64,000 nucleotides of DNA from Melampsora larici-populina 98AG31. Its lineage: Eukaryota > Basidiomycota > Pucciniomycetes > Pucciniales > Melampsoraceae. Shown in pieces: positions 1 to 12,168 of the stretch. The notes below the pieces were generated by a model that was not told the DNA's origin, ran no database searches, and saw nothing but the letters and a program-made list of their open reading frames with translations. Within the stretch, counting starts at the first letter, position 1, and each line of letters opens with the position of its first letter. A program made the translations under genes and the position numbers. Location of the stretch: positions 434,001 to 498,000 of the forward strand of contig NW_006768775.1 of the NCBI RefSeq assembly GCF_000204055.1, given 5' to 3'.

Positions 1-62
1 ACTTGAAACTTCTTCTTCATTAGCCGTCAGACCAGTCTGGAGTTGTAGGTGTTGGATTTGGA

Positions 63-340
63 GCGCCTACATATGCAAGACTGCATGTAGGCGCTTATTT
101 GAGCTGAAAATTGAATGTAGGCGCTCAAAAATAGCGCCTACATTTCAAATTAGATATGTAGGTGCTTGAAAATTACGCCTACATTCTGAAATTTTGAATG
201 TAGGCGTAACCAAATGACGCCTACATGGGTTGTTTATCATGTAGGCGTCATTTTAGATGGTTTTCAGCGCCTACATCATAAATGTAGGCGCTTTTTCGTG
301 GGAAACACCCATGTAGGCGCTGTTTTGGCAGCGCCTACAT
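63..340. repeat. Cluster of 13 copies of a 10-bp motif in both orientations
   Basis: Thirteen copies of ATGTAGGCGC or one-base variants (GGTGC, GGCGT) occur in 278 bp. Forward copies begin at 85, 115, 156, 198, 239, 282 and 311. Reverse copies begin at 63, 134, 175, 217, 267 and 331. Most neighbours form forward/reverse pairs with short AT-rich spacers, so the tract could fold into a row of hairpins. Dense bidirectional motifs of this kind are known as transposase-binding subterminal repeats of CACTA and some other DNA transposons. An element end to the left of the window is one explanation. No coding potential was seen. Confidence 0.85.
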
Positions 341-437
341 GGTTCTCTTGTGGGCTGCAAATAGCAATGGCCTAATTTTATGGAGATATGTTGCAGTTTG
401 TTGGAAAAATGAGAAAAATGAGTTGATCAACCCATCT

Positions 438-2760
438 TTAGGCCTTTTCAAGCAGATAGTTGACAATGATAACACCCTCTTCCTGTGACAAATATGTGAT
501 AACAATAACAAGTTCAGGCCCTGAAAATTATTGCCAGCCTTTGTTAATCTTTTTCTAGGCTGCTAAACGAAGTTCTTGGCACTGCTCAAAAAACGGGCTT
601 TGTATTTCAGAGATCACAGTGCTCTTCTTCAAGGGGTCTATGATTTGTTTCTGACATATCTCTTTGAGTTTGGGAATTATCAACACTTGATACCATCAAA
701 ATAATGTGCATCAGGGATCCTTTCTAAGTTGTAGCTCAAAGCAGCATGTGTTGTCAGGATTCACTTACTATTGGCCAGGCAGTACATACTCTTGGGACTT
801 GTGAGTGTTTTGACACCTGGTACGACGGTATGAGGGGTGTGGTGAGTTTCGGCCCACTCAGGCCAAGGAGTACATGGATTCTCGGCTGATTCTTCAACTT
901 TTGAGGTGGAAGAGGGAATAATGTCACAGTATTTCTGATATGCAGACCGCAAGGGTGCAAAATACAAAGCTCTACATGTGTGAACAACAGTCAGATTGGC
1001 AGACTGACACATGCCAGTGATGACAGTCATATTTGACGTTGGAAAGAATTTCGACTGACCCGCAAATCACATAATCAATAAATGCTATATATGTTGTCAA
1101 CTATAATGTTACAATAAGTATCCTTCAAAAAAAGCATATGCATGGAGAGAGCGTTACTGACGAGGTGTCCGCGACATGAATGATTGCTTTGAATGTAGTA
1201 TCCTGTTGTCACAAACCAGTTTCACTTTTGGCATGTGATTGAGCAGTAATTGCTGAGAAATCTCCACAACATCAAGATATATACGCACCTTTTTGTGTTC
1301 AACATTGTCTTCATCACTATCCCATTTTTCAACAGGATCTTCACAGTATAACCTCTCAGCAGGTTTTTCTGTCTCATTTGTTTCAAGTTGTGATCCATCC
1401 GCTTGTTGGCTCTCAGCATACTCTACCAAGTGGCTTAGGCCGGCTCGTGATAAGCCAATCAGGTAAGTTTGCTGTTCACATAGCAAGAAATGAACACATT
1501 TGCACTTACATCTCTGAAAGTATTCAAACTGTGTGAGTACGTGACTTGGAACGTACAGATTTTTGACCTTTCCGCTACGTCTTGACCAAAATACCAATTG
1601 AGTGATATCAATTGAGGGACGTTTGTAAGTTTCAAACAATATGGTGCACATTTGCGCCACTACTCTCTTCATATCATCCAACTCACAATAAGTACTATTC
1701 ACTGATCCCTCTTGACAAGACCACGTTATGGTGGATTCCAATGTCTCCTGTAATTGTAAGTTGTGGCCAGAATTCAGCATCCTGCCTGGATCTGCGTGCG
1801 TAGCACATATCCTTACCAAAGAATTATAGATCCAGAGTATGTCCATTGTTGCTTTGTCTATACCGATAGTCTTCCACTTGTCTGGGTTGCTGTATGGAGT
1901 TACAGTAGCCTTACTACTGACCCGGTTTGCCTAGTGTGGCCCGTAACGGCTGCTAAACTGGATGGTGCTTGTATGTTGCAGTTCCAATTCGCATGGAAGA
2001 CCACATCCACCATGTCTGTTTTGATGTAGCATGTTGACATGCTCACACCAATCAATTTCCGTAGAGGGTGGATATAACCTACAAACAGGTCTGAGAGCTA
2101 AGCATACAATTTCCTTTGTCAAGAGGTTCAGACAGCAAGAGTGTTAAATGGGCTCCTTTGTTCATATTTCCATTGACAAACGGTACATTTTTGATTGTCT
2201 ATTATTATTAACAAAGGATTTGCATTTTCTAGAGAAAAATTGAATAAAGATCCGTTCAAATTTATTACACAACTCTCCGTGTGAGCACATCGACGTGCTC
2301 ATGGGGGACGGGCATGGTGCATTGTCAATGAAAAAATAGATGATCTTGTGATGGTCCGAGCTGACCTCCCATGACATGGTCCAGTTAGAATACATCTCGT
2401 GTACCAAATCACTTAGAAGGATGATCAGTTCCGTGCTTGCAAGTGAAGATGGTTGGCCTGTTGGTGTTGTAGGGTTTTGTCTGCTGAGCCAAAATTCATG
2501 GGGACAAGCAGTGCAATACACTTGTTTGGCTGGGACACAATGTGGCTCATGTATGCGGTGTTCATCTTGCTCAGTCACTGTTGCAACAATATCATTGGTC
2601 TGCGTGGTGGAACTTAGATAATTGTTGACATGAAGAAGTTTTCCGCGAGTCTACAAGGTTGGGATAACGTCAGTACTGAGTGCAACTACCGATCAAGGGG
2701 TTGAAAAATGATCACTCACTTCCACCGTGCCGTTCTTGACCGTAGGCCCCATGATTGATG
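438..2760 (-). pseudogene. BTB-domain gene copy A, decayed
   Basis: This is the leftmost of four tandem homologous minus-strand genes. The exon layout matches copies B and C: a short first exon near 2710-2760, an N-terminal exon near 2380-2650, a middle exon near 1850-1960, the exon with PSIDITQLVF...VLTQFEYF (the start of the BTB fold), an acidic linker, a second BTB part ending in YFAPLRS, and a BACK-like C-terminal exon at about 690-438. Three in-frame stops interrupt the homologous frame: TAG at 1931-1933, TAG at 555-557 and TAA at 528-530. The C-terminal exon otherwise still aligns with LIIPELKAICHKQI of copy C. The start codon is uncertain. I infer a pseudogene; expression of a shortened product cannot be excluded. 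Confidence 0.7.
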
Positions 2761-3312
2761 ATGTGTCTTTGAATTGCAGGATGAGTTGCCAACCGTACGT
2801 TGAGTCTGGATGAGTCGTTCATGGAAAATTCCTTCTTATGTCGGCCTCTTGATTTTTGTATGTATGCGCAATACAGCGCGATGATCAATTCTGACGGTAT
2901 AAGCATAATTGATCAGCAAAGTATGTATGTGCTCATATCAAGATTTTTGATGCAAAAGGATTTGCTTCAAGACTTCAGTAGAATTGGTTTCCAAATCTTT
3001 GACGGAAACAGATCATGATCCTTCATGATCTGTTGGTGAGTCGGATTTGAGAAAAGAAACCCTTTGTTTGCCTTATCAAGCAATGTCCTGACCACCTCTT
3101 GTTGCGCCAGATGTGGTCATATCCCTGAGGTTTTATAAGCATTCTAAAAAGCCCAAGACCAAGTCATTTGAGCATATCACCATCACATTTGCCACCGGTG
3201 AATGTAGCATACAGACTAGCCACAGATTCACTCCTAAAACTCAAGCATAAAACACTCGATAAGTAAAAAGTTCTTGCTGTTCACCATCATACTAAAATAG
3301 TACGTGATTTCT

Positions 3313-3351
3313 TGGACCTCGGGCCTTTGGCAAGGGACTTTGTTAAGTTTG
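3313..3351. mobile_element. 39-bp MITE remnant with 9-bp target duplication
   Basis: The right end reads GGGACTTTGTTAAGTTTG. Its reverse complement matches the terminus of the large DUF6589 element at 56313. The insert is flanked by exact GTGATTTCT copies at 3304-3312 and 3352-3360. The left end has lost the terminal motif. It lies between BTB copies A and B. Confidence 0.65.
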
Positions 3352-3870
3352 GTGATTTCTGGGAAAACCAATCCCACATATACATAATGAACAGAGCTAA
3401 AATTCTGCCAAGTACATAAATGGATTGCTTGCAGCTTAGGTAGAAGATTGGTAAATATTGATAATACAAAATATCACCACATTTGCACTCACATATAACT
3501 CATAATCTTACCAGATGTAGCTATCTCTGTCTTCAAGGTACACGAGACCGCTTACACCGCACTAATTGTAAGCCCTTACGGTACCTATAATAGTTGATCT
3601 ATGAGGGCTTAACTTGTGTGTGAGTGAGTTATTTTGGTATAACTTGGTGTATACCTCATTGAAAATGCCTGTCCCCAACGATTCTTGGGCATTTCACACA
3701 AATTTTCTCCCTAATGGAACGTGAACAAGACCAAATCAAAATGTGGCAGTTATCAAGAAAATAGCTTTGATGTATACATACACACAGATTTTTCTGATTT
3801 TTCTCAGCTAGAAGCACAATATACATGTTATTCAAGTCCCGAGAATGTAGATTTCAAAATAGGTGATTTA

Positions 3871-5990
3871 TCAAGAAGGGTTTTCAGGAGCAAGGCCATC
3901 GAGGATGTGAAAAAAGACAAGCCGTGCCTCCTCTGGCAATAGATTAGTTACAAATCGAATGATGGTTAAGGGTCCATATGCCTTCCAGTTGTTGCGAGTG
4001 AATTTATAAGCTTCCACGCGCAATTCTTGGTGAAGCTGAAAAGTTGGGCTCTTGACCTCACGGAACACAGATTTCACGTCTAGAGAGTCAATTATTTGTT
4101 TGTGGCATATAGCTTTCAGGTCGGGAATAATCAACACTTGATTTTCATCGTAATAATATGCATCAGAAATCGTGCACAAAGCCCTGATAGAAAGTCAAGG
4201 ATATGGTGTTGAGATTGACTTACTGTCAGCTATTCGGTACATACTCTTTGCGCTTGTCAGAGTCTTGAAACCTGGTACTACGGTATGAGGGATGCAGTGG
4301 GCTTCGGCCCACTCAGGCCACCGTGCTCTGTGTTCTTTGAGGGATCGAGGTCGACCGGGTTCTGCCACCGATGTCAAGTAGAATCGTTGATGCGCAGATC
4401 GCAGGGGTGCAAAATATAGAGCCCTGAATATATTTAGGACAAGGGATTAGATCTGCAGTCTAAAGTACGGCAGTTTTGGAAAAAACTTTTTTGTGTCAAA
4501 GACCATCTTACTAACCCGCAGATTGCATAGTCAATAAAGGCTTTATACGTTCTTCGACTAAAGGATCAATCACACTCAGTATCCTTCAAGAAGGTATGCG
4601 CAGAAAAAAAATCACTGACGAGGTGCCCTCGACGTTGATAGTCGCTTTGAATATAGCATCCTGTTTTCACTGATCAGCTTTACTTCACTTGCGGAACAAT
4701 CTATTAAGACTTGAGCATGAAACGTTACAATATAAGCACCTTCTTGGGCTCGACATTGTCTGAATCACTATCCCATCCGTCATCGGAATTGTCCCGGCTT
4801 GAGTATAACAATTCACTAAGACTTTTGGTCCCATCCCTCTTACGCTTTCCTTGATCCATATTTTGAGTCTCAGAATATTCTTCTGAGTGGCCTGGGCATG
4901 CTCAGAATATAACCAGTCAACCAAGTTGGCCAGACACATAGCATGAAATGAAATGATCTGGACTCACATCTTTCAAAGTATTCAAACTGTGTGAGTATAT
5001 GACTTTGAACATACATATGTTTGCTAACTCCTCTGTGTTTTGAGCGGAAGACCAAATGGGTAATATCAATCGAGGGAGACTTGGAAGGTTCAATCACGGT
5101 GGTCTCCATTTGTGACATTGCTGTCTCCAGAACATTCAACTTGCTTTGAAGAACATTCAATAGGGGAGTTTTTTCTTGACAAGACCACGTTACCGTGAAT
5201 TCCAATGCGGCCTGTTATCGCAAGGCGTTTCAAAGATTCAGCCTTCTGCCTTGATTCACATAGGCATAACTTGCATACTTACATCAGAAAACAATGCCGG
5301 GCCTCTGATCAATCTTTGGGTGTCGATGGCTTTGCCCACAGTGATAGTCTTCCATTCGACTGGGTCACTGCATGGGGTGACAGTAGCTTCACTAATGACC
5401 TGAAATTCTCCCTCAGCTTGGATTCCAAACTATATGGTGTTTGTATTTGTATGAACGTCAAAATACCAATTTTCAGAGAAAAACGACGCGTCAATGAAAA
5501 AACCACAAAGTAATCTGGTGATGGTATGAGCTGACCTCCCATGCCATAGTCCACTCAGAATACATTTCGTACACCAAACTACTTATATGGACAATCAACT
5601 CGTCCACAGCCGGCTCTTGTGCCTCAATTGAGGTTGATGATTGTCCCGTCGGTGATGCTTCCACTGCCGTCTTAGTCTTCCGTTTCGGCAGACAGAATTC
5701 ATGTGGACAGTCCGTGCGATAAGCATGCTCCGCTGGGCGACAGAGTGGGTTATGTACGTGATGCTCGTCCTCCAAGGTCATCTTGTCAATGATGATATTG
5801 GGTTGATCAAACTTCAAATACACAGCAAGATTACGAAATCGTCCTTGAGTCTACAGAGTTAAGATACAGAACCGAATAAAGATGAAAGAAGAGATTGAGA
5901 GATTAGTAATAAGCACAAGTGGTCATTTGGGGTTTGAATCCTCTTCAAATTCTACTCACTGTCCCCACGTGGTTCTTGACCATAATTGCT
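3871..5990 (-). CDS. BTB-domain protein, copy B (multi-exon, intact)
   Basis: Homologous exons in order on the minus strand are: first exon near 5960-5990, N-terminal exon about 5850-5537 (PAEHAYRTDCPHEF...YSEWTMAWE), FGIQAEGEFQVISEATVTP exon near 5430-5283, 5210-4970 with PSIDITHLVF and ILTQFEYFER, acidic linker exon 4877-4746, two short exons encoding ATINVEGTS and KAFIDYAICG, 4430-4225 with YFAPLRS and SMYRIAD, and the BACK-like exon MLIIPDLKAICHKQI ending at 3871. All junctions I checked are GT-AG and the frame stays open. BTB proteins commonly act as dimeric adaptors, often for Cullin-3 ubiquitin ligases; the substrate here is unknown. The first-exon start is uncertain. It shares exon layout with copies A, C and D, so the array arose by tandem duplication. 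Confidence 0.75.
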
Positions 5991-7795
5991 ATGATTCAAA
6001 TGAGCACTAAGTATAAAATACTGATACAATGTACCAGAGTGTCTAAGTGCTGAGATTAGAAGACCCAGTGCAAGCCGTTTTGGAAGTAATCAAGCTGGGC
6101 GGAATAGATTTTAAGAGACCAGTAAAATCGAAGAAAGAATGATGAATTTGATATAGTCAGATTTTTGACTCCTTGCCACTGCCAGCTAACAAATGACTAA
6201 AAGAGAAATTGCAAGACTTGTATGGACCTACCCTCTCTGATGCCGCTCCAATGAAGAAGCCGGATGCCCTCCGGGTTAGTAGCAAGAATGACGCAGGAAG
6301 ACAAGAATTACATTTCAAAGAAGACAAAGGCAAGTACAAGTGTACAATGCCGCAGCCCACGTAAAGAAGCCAAGAAGGTCTCACAATTTCCCAAGGCTTT
6401 TGACACCACTAGTGATTATGTGCATGGCCAAATCTCAATTCGTGTTACAATTAGATGATCCGAATCCACAATGCTAATCTTGACTTGAACTTGTCAAAGC
6501 CCCTCCCTCTAAGTACAAACCAAATTTAATCATGTACTGACAAGTCAGCTTCATCACATCTCTCATTTATATGGACCTTGCTTGGGTTTGGCATACCTCA
6601 TTTAAACTACTTGCGCTCGGAGACTGTGGACCGGCATAAGACACACTTTGACTAACTGAGGAATGATATCAAGTCACTATCAACAATGCAATAATATAAG
6701 GAGTGAGATTTCAGTAGGCTGACTGGAAAGTTGATATATGAACAAAGATAAAGGTTGGAATGGTACTCTCTGTACCTCTCATATAATGTGATATAATTAT
6801 GCAAGGTGGAACAGAGATAGGCTCTTTAATACACAGGCTGAATGGAAAGTATCAGTGATGATCAAGATCTGAAGTCTTTGTTCATTAAATTATTTAAAGC
6901 AGTTTCATATCTACAGAAGTCAATTGACACGGCCTTTGTAGGACAAAAAGGGAAAATTGGAGGAGATATATAAACAAGATCAAAGGGGTTAGCTTGAGAA
7001 AGGGGTGACTTGTGGTACTAAAGATCTAGTGTGACCACCTGATATCAGGGGGCAAGGGTCATAAAAGTATGACAAATGGAAGTGCTTAGTCTTCCTTCTG
7101 CTTTCTTCACAAACAATTTGATTAAGTGGGTCGCGCGTAGACCTTTGAGGCAAGGAAAACAGCCGGAGTAGGCCGGAGTTCCGCAGAAAGTGGTAAAAGA
7201 AGTGCCTTATTTTCAGAAGCCACCCCCTATCTTTTTTGTGGAAACTGAAGTGAATTCCTTCTCAAGAGATGTTGCACTCAACGGAGAGCATGGTACGAGT
7301 AAGAATATTAGGACAAGTGTAGAAATTAAATCAGGTCAGGAAATTCATCAGGAAATTCATATATTAAATCTTTCATTTTGCGACTTGTGAAGATGTAAAA
7401 GTTCAACAATAATTGTGAAATCAGAAATAATTGGAGCTGAACCTTACACAAAGAAGATATCTGTTAGACAGACACAACCAATAGAATAGCTTTGCCATTG
7501 AAACCTTCTCCTAGCAGCCAGTATTCCTTTGATATGATGACATAATAGTTGATGACTGTAATTCAAGAGAACATACACAACCAAAAACAAGGTAGTATTG
7601 ATAAATGTTGCTTGACCTGATCAGAAAGAGTAATACTACATATCTATGTACACCTGCTTGATAATGCTTTCAGAAATCATACTTAATTTGTTTTCTCATG
7701 TGATATGAACATGACATAAAGGAAAGATGGTGATCGACAATCAGACATTTTATAGATGCATGTAAGGTTTGCTCAGCTATGAATATATCGTGTTT
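5991..7795. other. Intergenic spacer between BTB copies B and C
   Basis: About 1.8 kb with only short, unconvincing open frames. No BTB exon homology, TIR pair or RNA gene was recognised. Confidence 0.5.
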
Positions 7796-9937
7796 TCATG
7801 CCCCCCGGGACCCAGCTTTCACAATAGATGAGTTACTGAGAAGGGTTTTGGGAGCAAGATTGTTAAGAATGTGGTTAAAGACAAGCCAAGACTCCTCTTG
7901 TGGCAAATTAGTGATAAAGGGAACGATGTCTAAGGCACAATATGTCTGCCAATTCTTACGCATCATCTTATAAGCTTCCACGCGCAATTCCTCGTGCTGC
8001 TGAAAGACTGAGCTCTTGACTTCAGTGAATACAATATTTGGCTCTAGGCTGTCAACAATTTGTTTGTGGCATATAGCTTTGAGTTCTGGGATGATCAACA
8101 CTTGAATTCATCAGAAGAATTTTGCGTCAGCAATCCTGCACAAAAACCTCATGGCTCGAAGCCAAGCATACGGTGCTGATATTCACTTACTATCAGCTAG
8201 TCGGTACAGACTCTTTAGGCTTGTCAGTGTTTTGAAACCTGGTACCACTCTATGAGGGGTGCAGTGAGCTTTGGCCCACTCAGGCCATGGACTACGGTGC
8301 TCTGTGATGGCCTGCCTGAATTCTGCAACATACGGCAAGCAGTATTCTCGGTATGTGGATCGCAGGGGTGCGAAATACAGAGCTCTGAGTTTGTGACAAA
8401 AGATCAGATCTTCAGCCTAAGATATGGAAGTGTTCACAATTACTATTTGAATGAGAAATAACGATCACTGACCCGCAGATTGCATAATCGATAAATGCTC
8501 GGAATGTTCGTCGACTACACACCGTTAAAATGAGCATCCTTCAAGCGAACTATACACCCGAAGAGAGAATCACTAACGAGGTGTCTGTGACATTTATGGT
8601 TGCTTTGAACCTGGCATCCTGTGATCACAGATCAGTTTCACTTCACTCACCACATAATATCGTATCAGAGATGGCTGAGAAAACTTCAAGGTCTCAATGT
8701 AAGTACCTTTTTGGGTTCAACATCTTCTGGATCACTGTCCCACTCCTCGTCGGAATCGTCCCGAAATAGCCCTTCATTAGGTTTCGCTACCTGATCTTTA
8801 GGCTGTGAATTATCCGTATCTTGAGTTTCAGAATATTCTTCTGAGTGGCCTGGACAACTCACAAGAAGTCAGTGAGTTGGTTATAGACTTTATATGGAAT
8901 GAAGAGCTTTGGACAAACATCTCTTAAAGTATTCAAACTTTGTTAGTATATGACTTTGAACATACAGATGTTTGATAGTTCCGCTGCGTTTCGAATGAAA
9001 TACCAAACGAGTGATGTCAATTGAGGGACAGTTGAAACTTTCAAGCATAGCCGTCTGCATTTGCGACATTGCTCTCTTCAGATCATTCAATTCGCGTTGA
9101 GTGCTATTCAATACGGGTGACGACTCTTCACGGGACCACGTTACAATGAAGTCTAGTGCGTTCTGTGATCGCAAGTTTCAGTATCCCGTCTGGATTCATA
9201 CATGTGATGCATACGTACATTAGGATAATATTTTGTAAGCAATCCTTGTGTGTCCTCCGCTTTACCCACAACAATAGTCTTCCACTTGATCGGGTCGATG
9301 TGCGGAGTGATAGTAGCCTGACTAATGATCTGGAATCGTCCGGCAGCCTGAATCCCAAACTAGATGGTGCCCACGTCGTGTCAAAGTACCGATTTGCACC
9401 GAAGAGCAACGTCAACGCTTAAACTAGGTGATCTCGAAGTGGCTTGAGCTGACCTCCCATGTCATGGTCCAGTTGGCATACATTTCGTACACCGAATCAC
9501 TTAAATGAACGATCAATTCGTCTAGGATCAACTGCTTTCCTTCCATCGAGGTTGAAGATTGTCCCATCGGCGATGTTTTCACTGTCGTTATGGTTTTTCG
9601 TCTACTTAGCTGGAATACATGAGGACAATCCGTACGGTACACATGCTCCGCTGGGGAACGTCGTGGGTCAATCAGGCGATGCTCTTCGCCCGAATTTATT
9701 GTGGCAATGATAGTTTTAGTATACGTCTCGGACCTTAGATGCTGGCTAAGATTATAAAATTTGCCGCGAGCCTGCAAGATAAGCAAGCGAACAACGGAAG
9801 CTGAGCTCAAGAGATCTGTACTGAGTTAGATGAGTGATATGAAGAATGAATCCCTTTATGTCTACATACTCACTGTCACCGTACGTTTCTCTGCCATGTT
9901 CTACTTGAATGCGCCGTGAGTGTAGGTTCTGATCCAA
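7796..9937 (-). CDS. BTB-domain protein, copy C (multi-exon, intact)
   Basis: The best preserved copy. Exon 1 (MDQNLHSRRIQVEHGRETYG) splices through GTGAGT...GCAG to the N-terminal exon ending near 9440 at TMTWE. Next come FGIQAAGRFQIISQ (about 9365-9225), then 9174-8926 with VTWSREES, PSIDITRLVF and ILTKFEYFKR. An acidic linker exon (8850-8707) reads SEEYSETQDTDN and DDSDEEWDSDPEDVEPKK. Short exons follow with ATINVTDTS and RTFRAFIDYAICG, then LYFAPLRSTYREY to SLYRLAD, and last MLIIPELKAICHKQIVDSL to the stop at 7796. The BTB fold is split over four exons by short introns, and the last exon is BACK-like. I see no premature stop. The function of the first ~150 residues is not recognised; a MATH-like role is possible. 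Confidence 0.78.
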
Positions 9938-10728
9938 TCAGACGGATTTTCTGAGTGCCGGATTCCTATTAATGAAGCTGAGTTATGATCTTGAGACACC
10001 AGTTTCGGCACCGACTAACCGCCGCACCCAGGTACCCAGAGTCCAGAGTGATCAAGAGATGAAGATGATGAAGAAAAAACTAGAAAAAATTGACTGTTTC
10101 ACGGTTGTCCAACACAACAATTCCCCGCAATCAGCGAGGGAGAGTTTAGTCGTCCCTACAAAAGCCCATAAATCTGTAAGCCATACTCCGGCTCAACTCA
10201 TCCTTGTTCCCGTGATTGTTTTCAGTGGATGAAGGCTGAGGAAATGGTTTGAAATCCCATCATGATGTCTCAACCCATAACGCATTGCTTCTTTAAGGGA
10301 AACCTGAGAACAATCTTTGCTCACTCTGCAACAAAAAATGCTTCTTCTACAAGTTCAACTTCTCTTGGTTTTTCAATTACTTGAGGTGTATCTCCCATTT
10401 CACAGCATCTGACTGTCGTACCATGAGGAGGAAATATTGTCGAATACATATTCTCCTGATAGTCCTGAGCATGCATGTTGAAAAAATGTGTGAGATTGTG
10501 ACAAAGCTAAATTGTACACCATAAACACGAGTTCAGATCTTGAAACTCATCTTTGGGATTGTTTCAACATGTATTGGGTGACTTTCAAGACATAACAACA
10601 TGAAAAATTGATGAGAAATAAGCACAGATACCCACATACAACTCCTCTTCCGCTAGAGATCAATTCAACTTAGAATACCTTTCTGAACCAAGAAATCACA
10701 ATATGTAGATCAGTTGGTGAAAAAGGTT
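9938..10728. other. Intergenic spacer between BTB copies C and D
   Basis: About 0.8 kb without a convincing gene. It would hold the promoter of copy C and the 3' flank of copy D. Confidence 0.5.
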
Positions 10729-11811
10729 TCAAGGAGCAAGACCCTTCAGTACATGTTTAAAAAAGAGTGATGCCTCCTCTGGAGAAAGATTTGTGATTGA
10801 AGGAACAATCTCAGGGCCCCAATATTTCTGCCAGTTTTGGCGAATCAATTTATAGGCTTCCACACGCAATTCTTCGTGTTGCGCAAAAAGTGAACTCTTA
10901 GTCTCAGAGATTACATTGTACTCCGCTAGGGACTCAATGATTTGTTTGTGACATGTAGCTTTAAGTTCAGGAATGATCAACACTTTGAGTCGAGTTCATC
11001 GGAAGAATGTGCATCAGAGATCATCGTGAAGCTCGCATGGGCCAGAGCGTTTGAATTCAAGATTGACTTACTGTCAGCAAGGCGGTACAGACTCTTCGGG
11101 CTTGTCAGGGTTTGGAAACCTGGTATGACGGTATGACGAGTACAATTAGTCGAGGCCCATTGGGGCCAAGGAGTTAAGTGCTCTGTGCGGGATGTCCTAA
11201 ATCTTGTCATATTTTTTTGGTATCTAGATGGCAAGGGTGCAAAATACAACGCGCTGGAATTGTGAAAAAGTATCAGAGTTGCAGGCTGGATGGCGGCAGT
11301 GCTTTTGAAATCATCTTCACTAACCCGCAGATTGCATAATCGATGAAAGCTCTGTAGGTTTGTCGGCTACAATATCGGGGAATGAGTATTCTTAGAGCAA
11401 GCATTTAGCAAGAGAATTTCACTGACGAGGTGTCCATGACATGAATGGTGGCTTTGAATGTAGCATCCTGTCATCAGTATCACAGATCAGTTTTACTTCA
11501 CTTGCCAAATGATCTATCAGAGAACTTCAAGATCCATATATACACACCTTTTTGGGTTCATCATTGTCTGAATCACTATCCCATTCATCATCAGAATTGT
11601 CCCCATATGTGCCAGTACTGAAATCTTCTGTCTCGTCTTTCCGACTGTTTGCTTGACCCGTGGGTTGACTCTCAGAGTATTCTTCTGAGTGGCCTGGGTA
11701 TGCTTGGAATCAGTAAGTCAGCTAAGCTGTCATACTCATAGCATGAAATGAAAACATGGACTCGCATCTTTGAAAGTATTCAAAGTGTGTGAGTATATGA
11801 CTTTGAACATA
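10729..11811 (-). pseudogene. BTB-domain gene copy D, 5' half missing
   Basis: The 3' exons are intact: BACK-like exon 10983-10729 (MLIIPELKATCHKQIIESL), YFAPLPSRYQK exon, YRAFIDYAICG, ATIHVMDTS, and acidic linker with DDEWDSDSDN. The BTB exon is readable only from LYVQSHILTHFEYFQR and stops exactly at the left TIR of the mariner element (11812). The donor after this exon is GC rather than the GT of copies A-C. No upstream BTB exons appear beyond the right TIR at 16745, so the 5' half was lost and not merely displaced by a simple insertion. Confidence 0.8.
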
Positions 11812-11918
11812 CAGTAGATTTCAAAAGACTTGAAATCAGGAAATTCGAAAAATCACAAGCCGGCCCGTGCGCGGCGCAGCACCAGCCAAAAAATGAAGTG
11901 GCCGGGCTGTCAAATAAC
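11812..11918 (+). repeat. Left TIR of mariner element 1
   Basis: Inverted copy of 16638-16744 with a few mismatches. It includes a GC-rich block (GCCGGCCCGTGCGCGGCGC) in an otherwise AT-rich region. Confidence 0.85.
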
Positions 11919-12168
11919 CCATCACACCACCTTTGATCTGCAGAACATTGATTCTGATCTACAGAACATCGATCAGCTTTCTTTTTTTTCTTCAACTTCC
12001 TTTATACTTTTGTTTTGGTTGGGGTGATCCCTCAGTCCCCCAATTTGTTTTCTACCTCTCATTGCCTCTGATCCCTTCTCTTGCTCTCATTGCCAAATGC
12101 TCAGCGAGCTCAATCCCATTCCCTCTTGTTTATTCCAAACCCAGCCTACCTTTGGTTCTACCCTCGAC

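Noticed and set aside
5991..7795. Possible tRNA or non-coding RNA in the BTB spacers
   Set aside because: No cloverleaf or conserved box pattern was recognised by eye.
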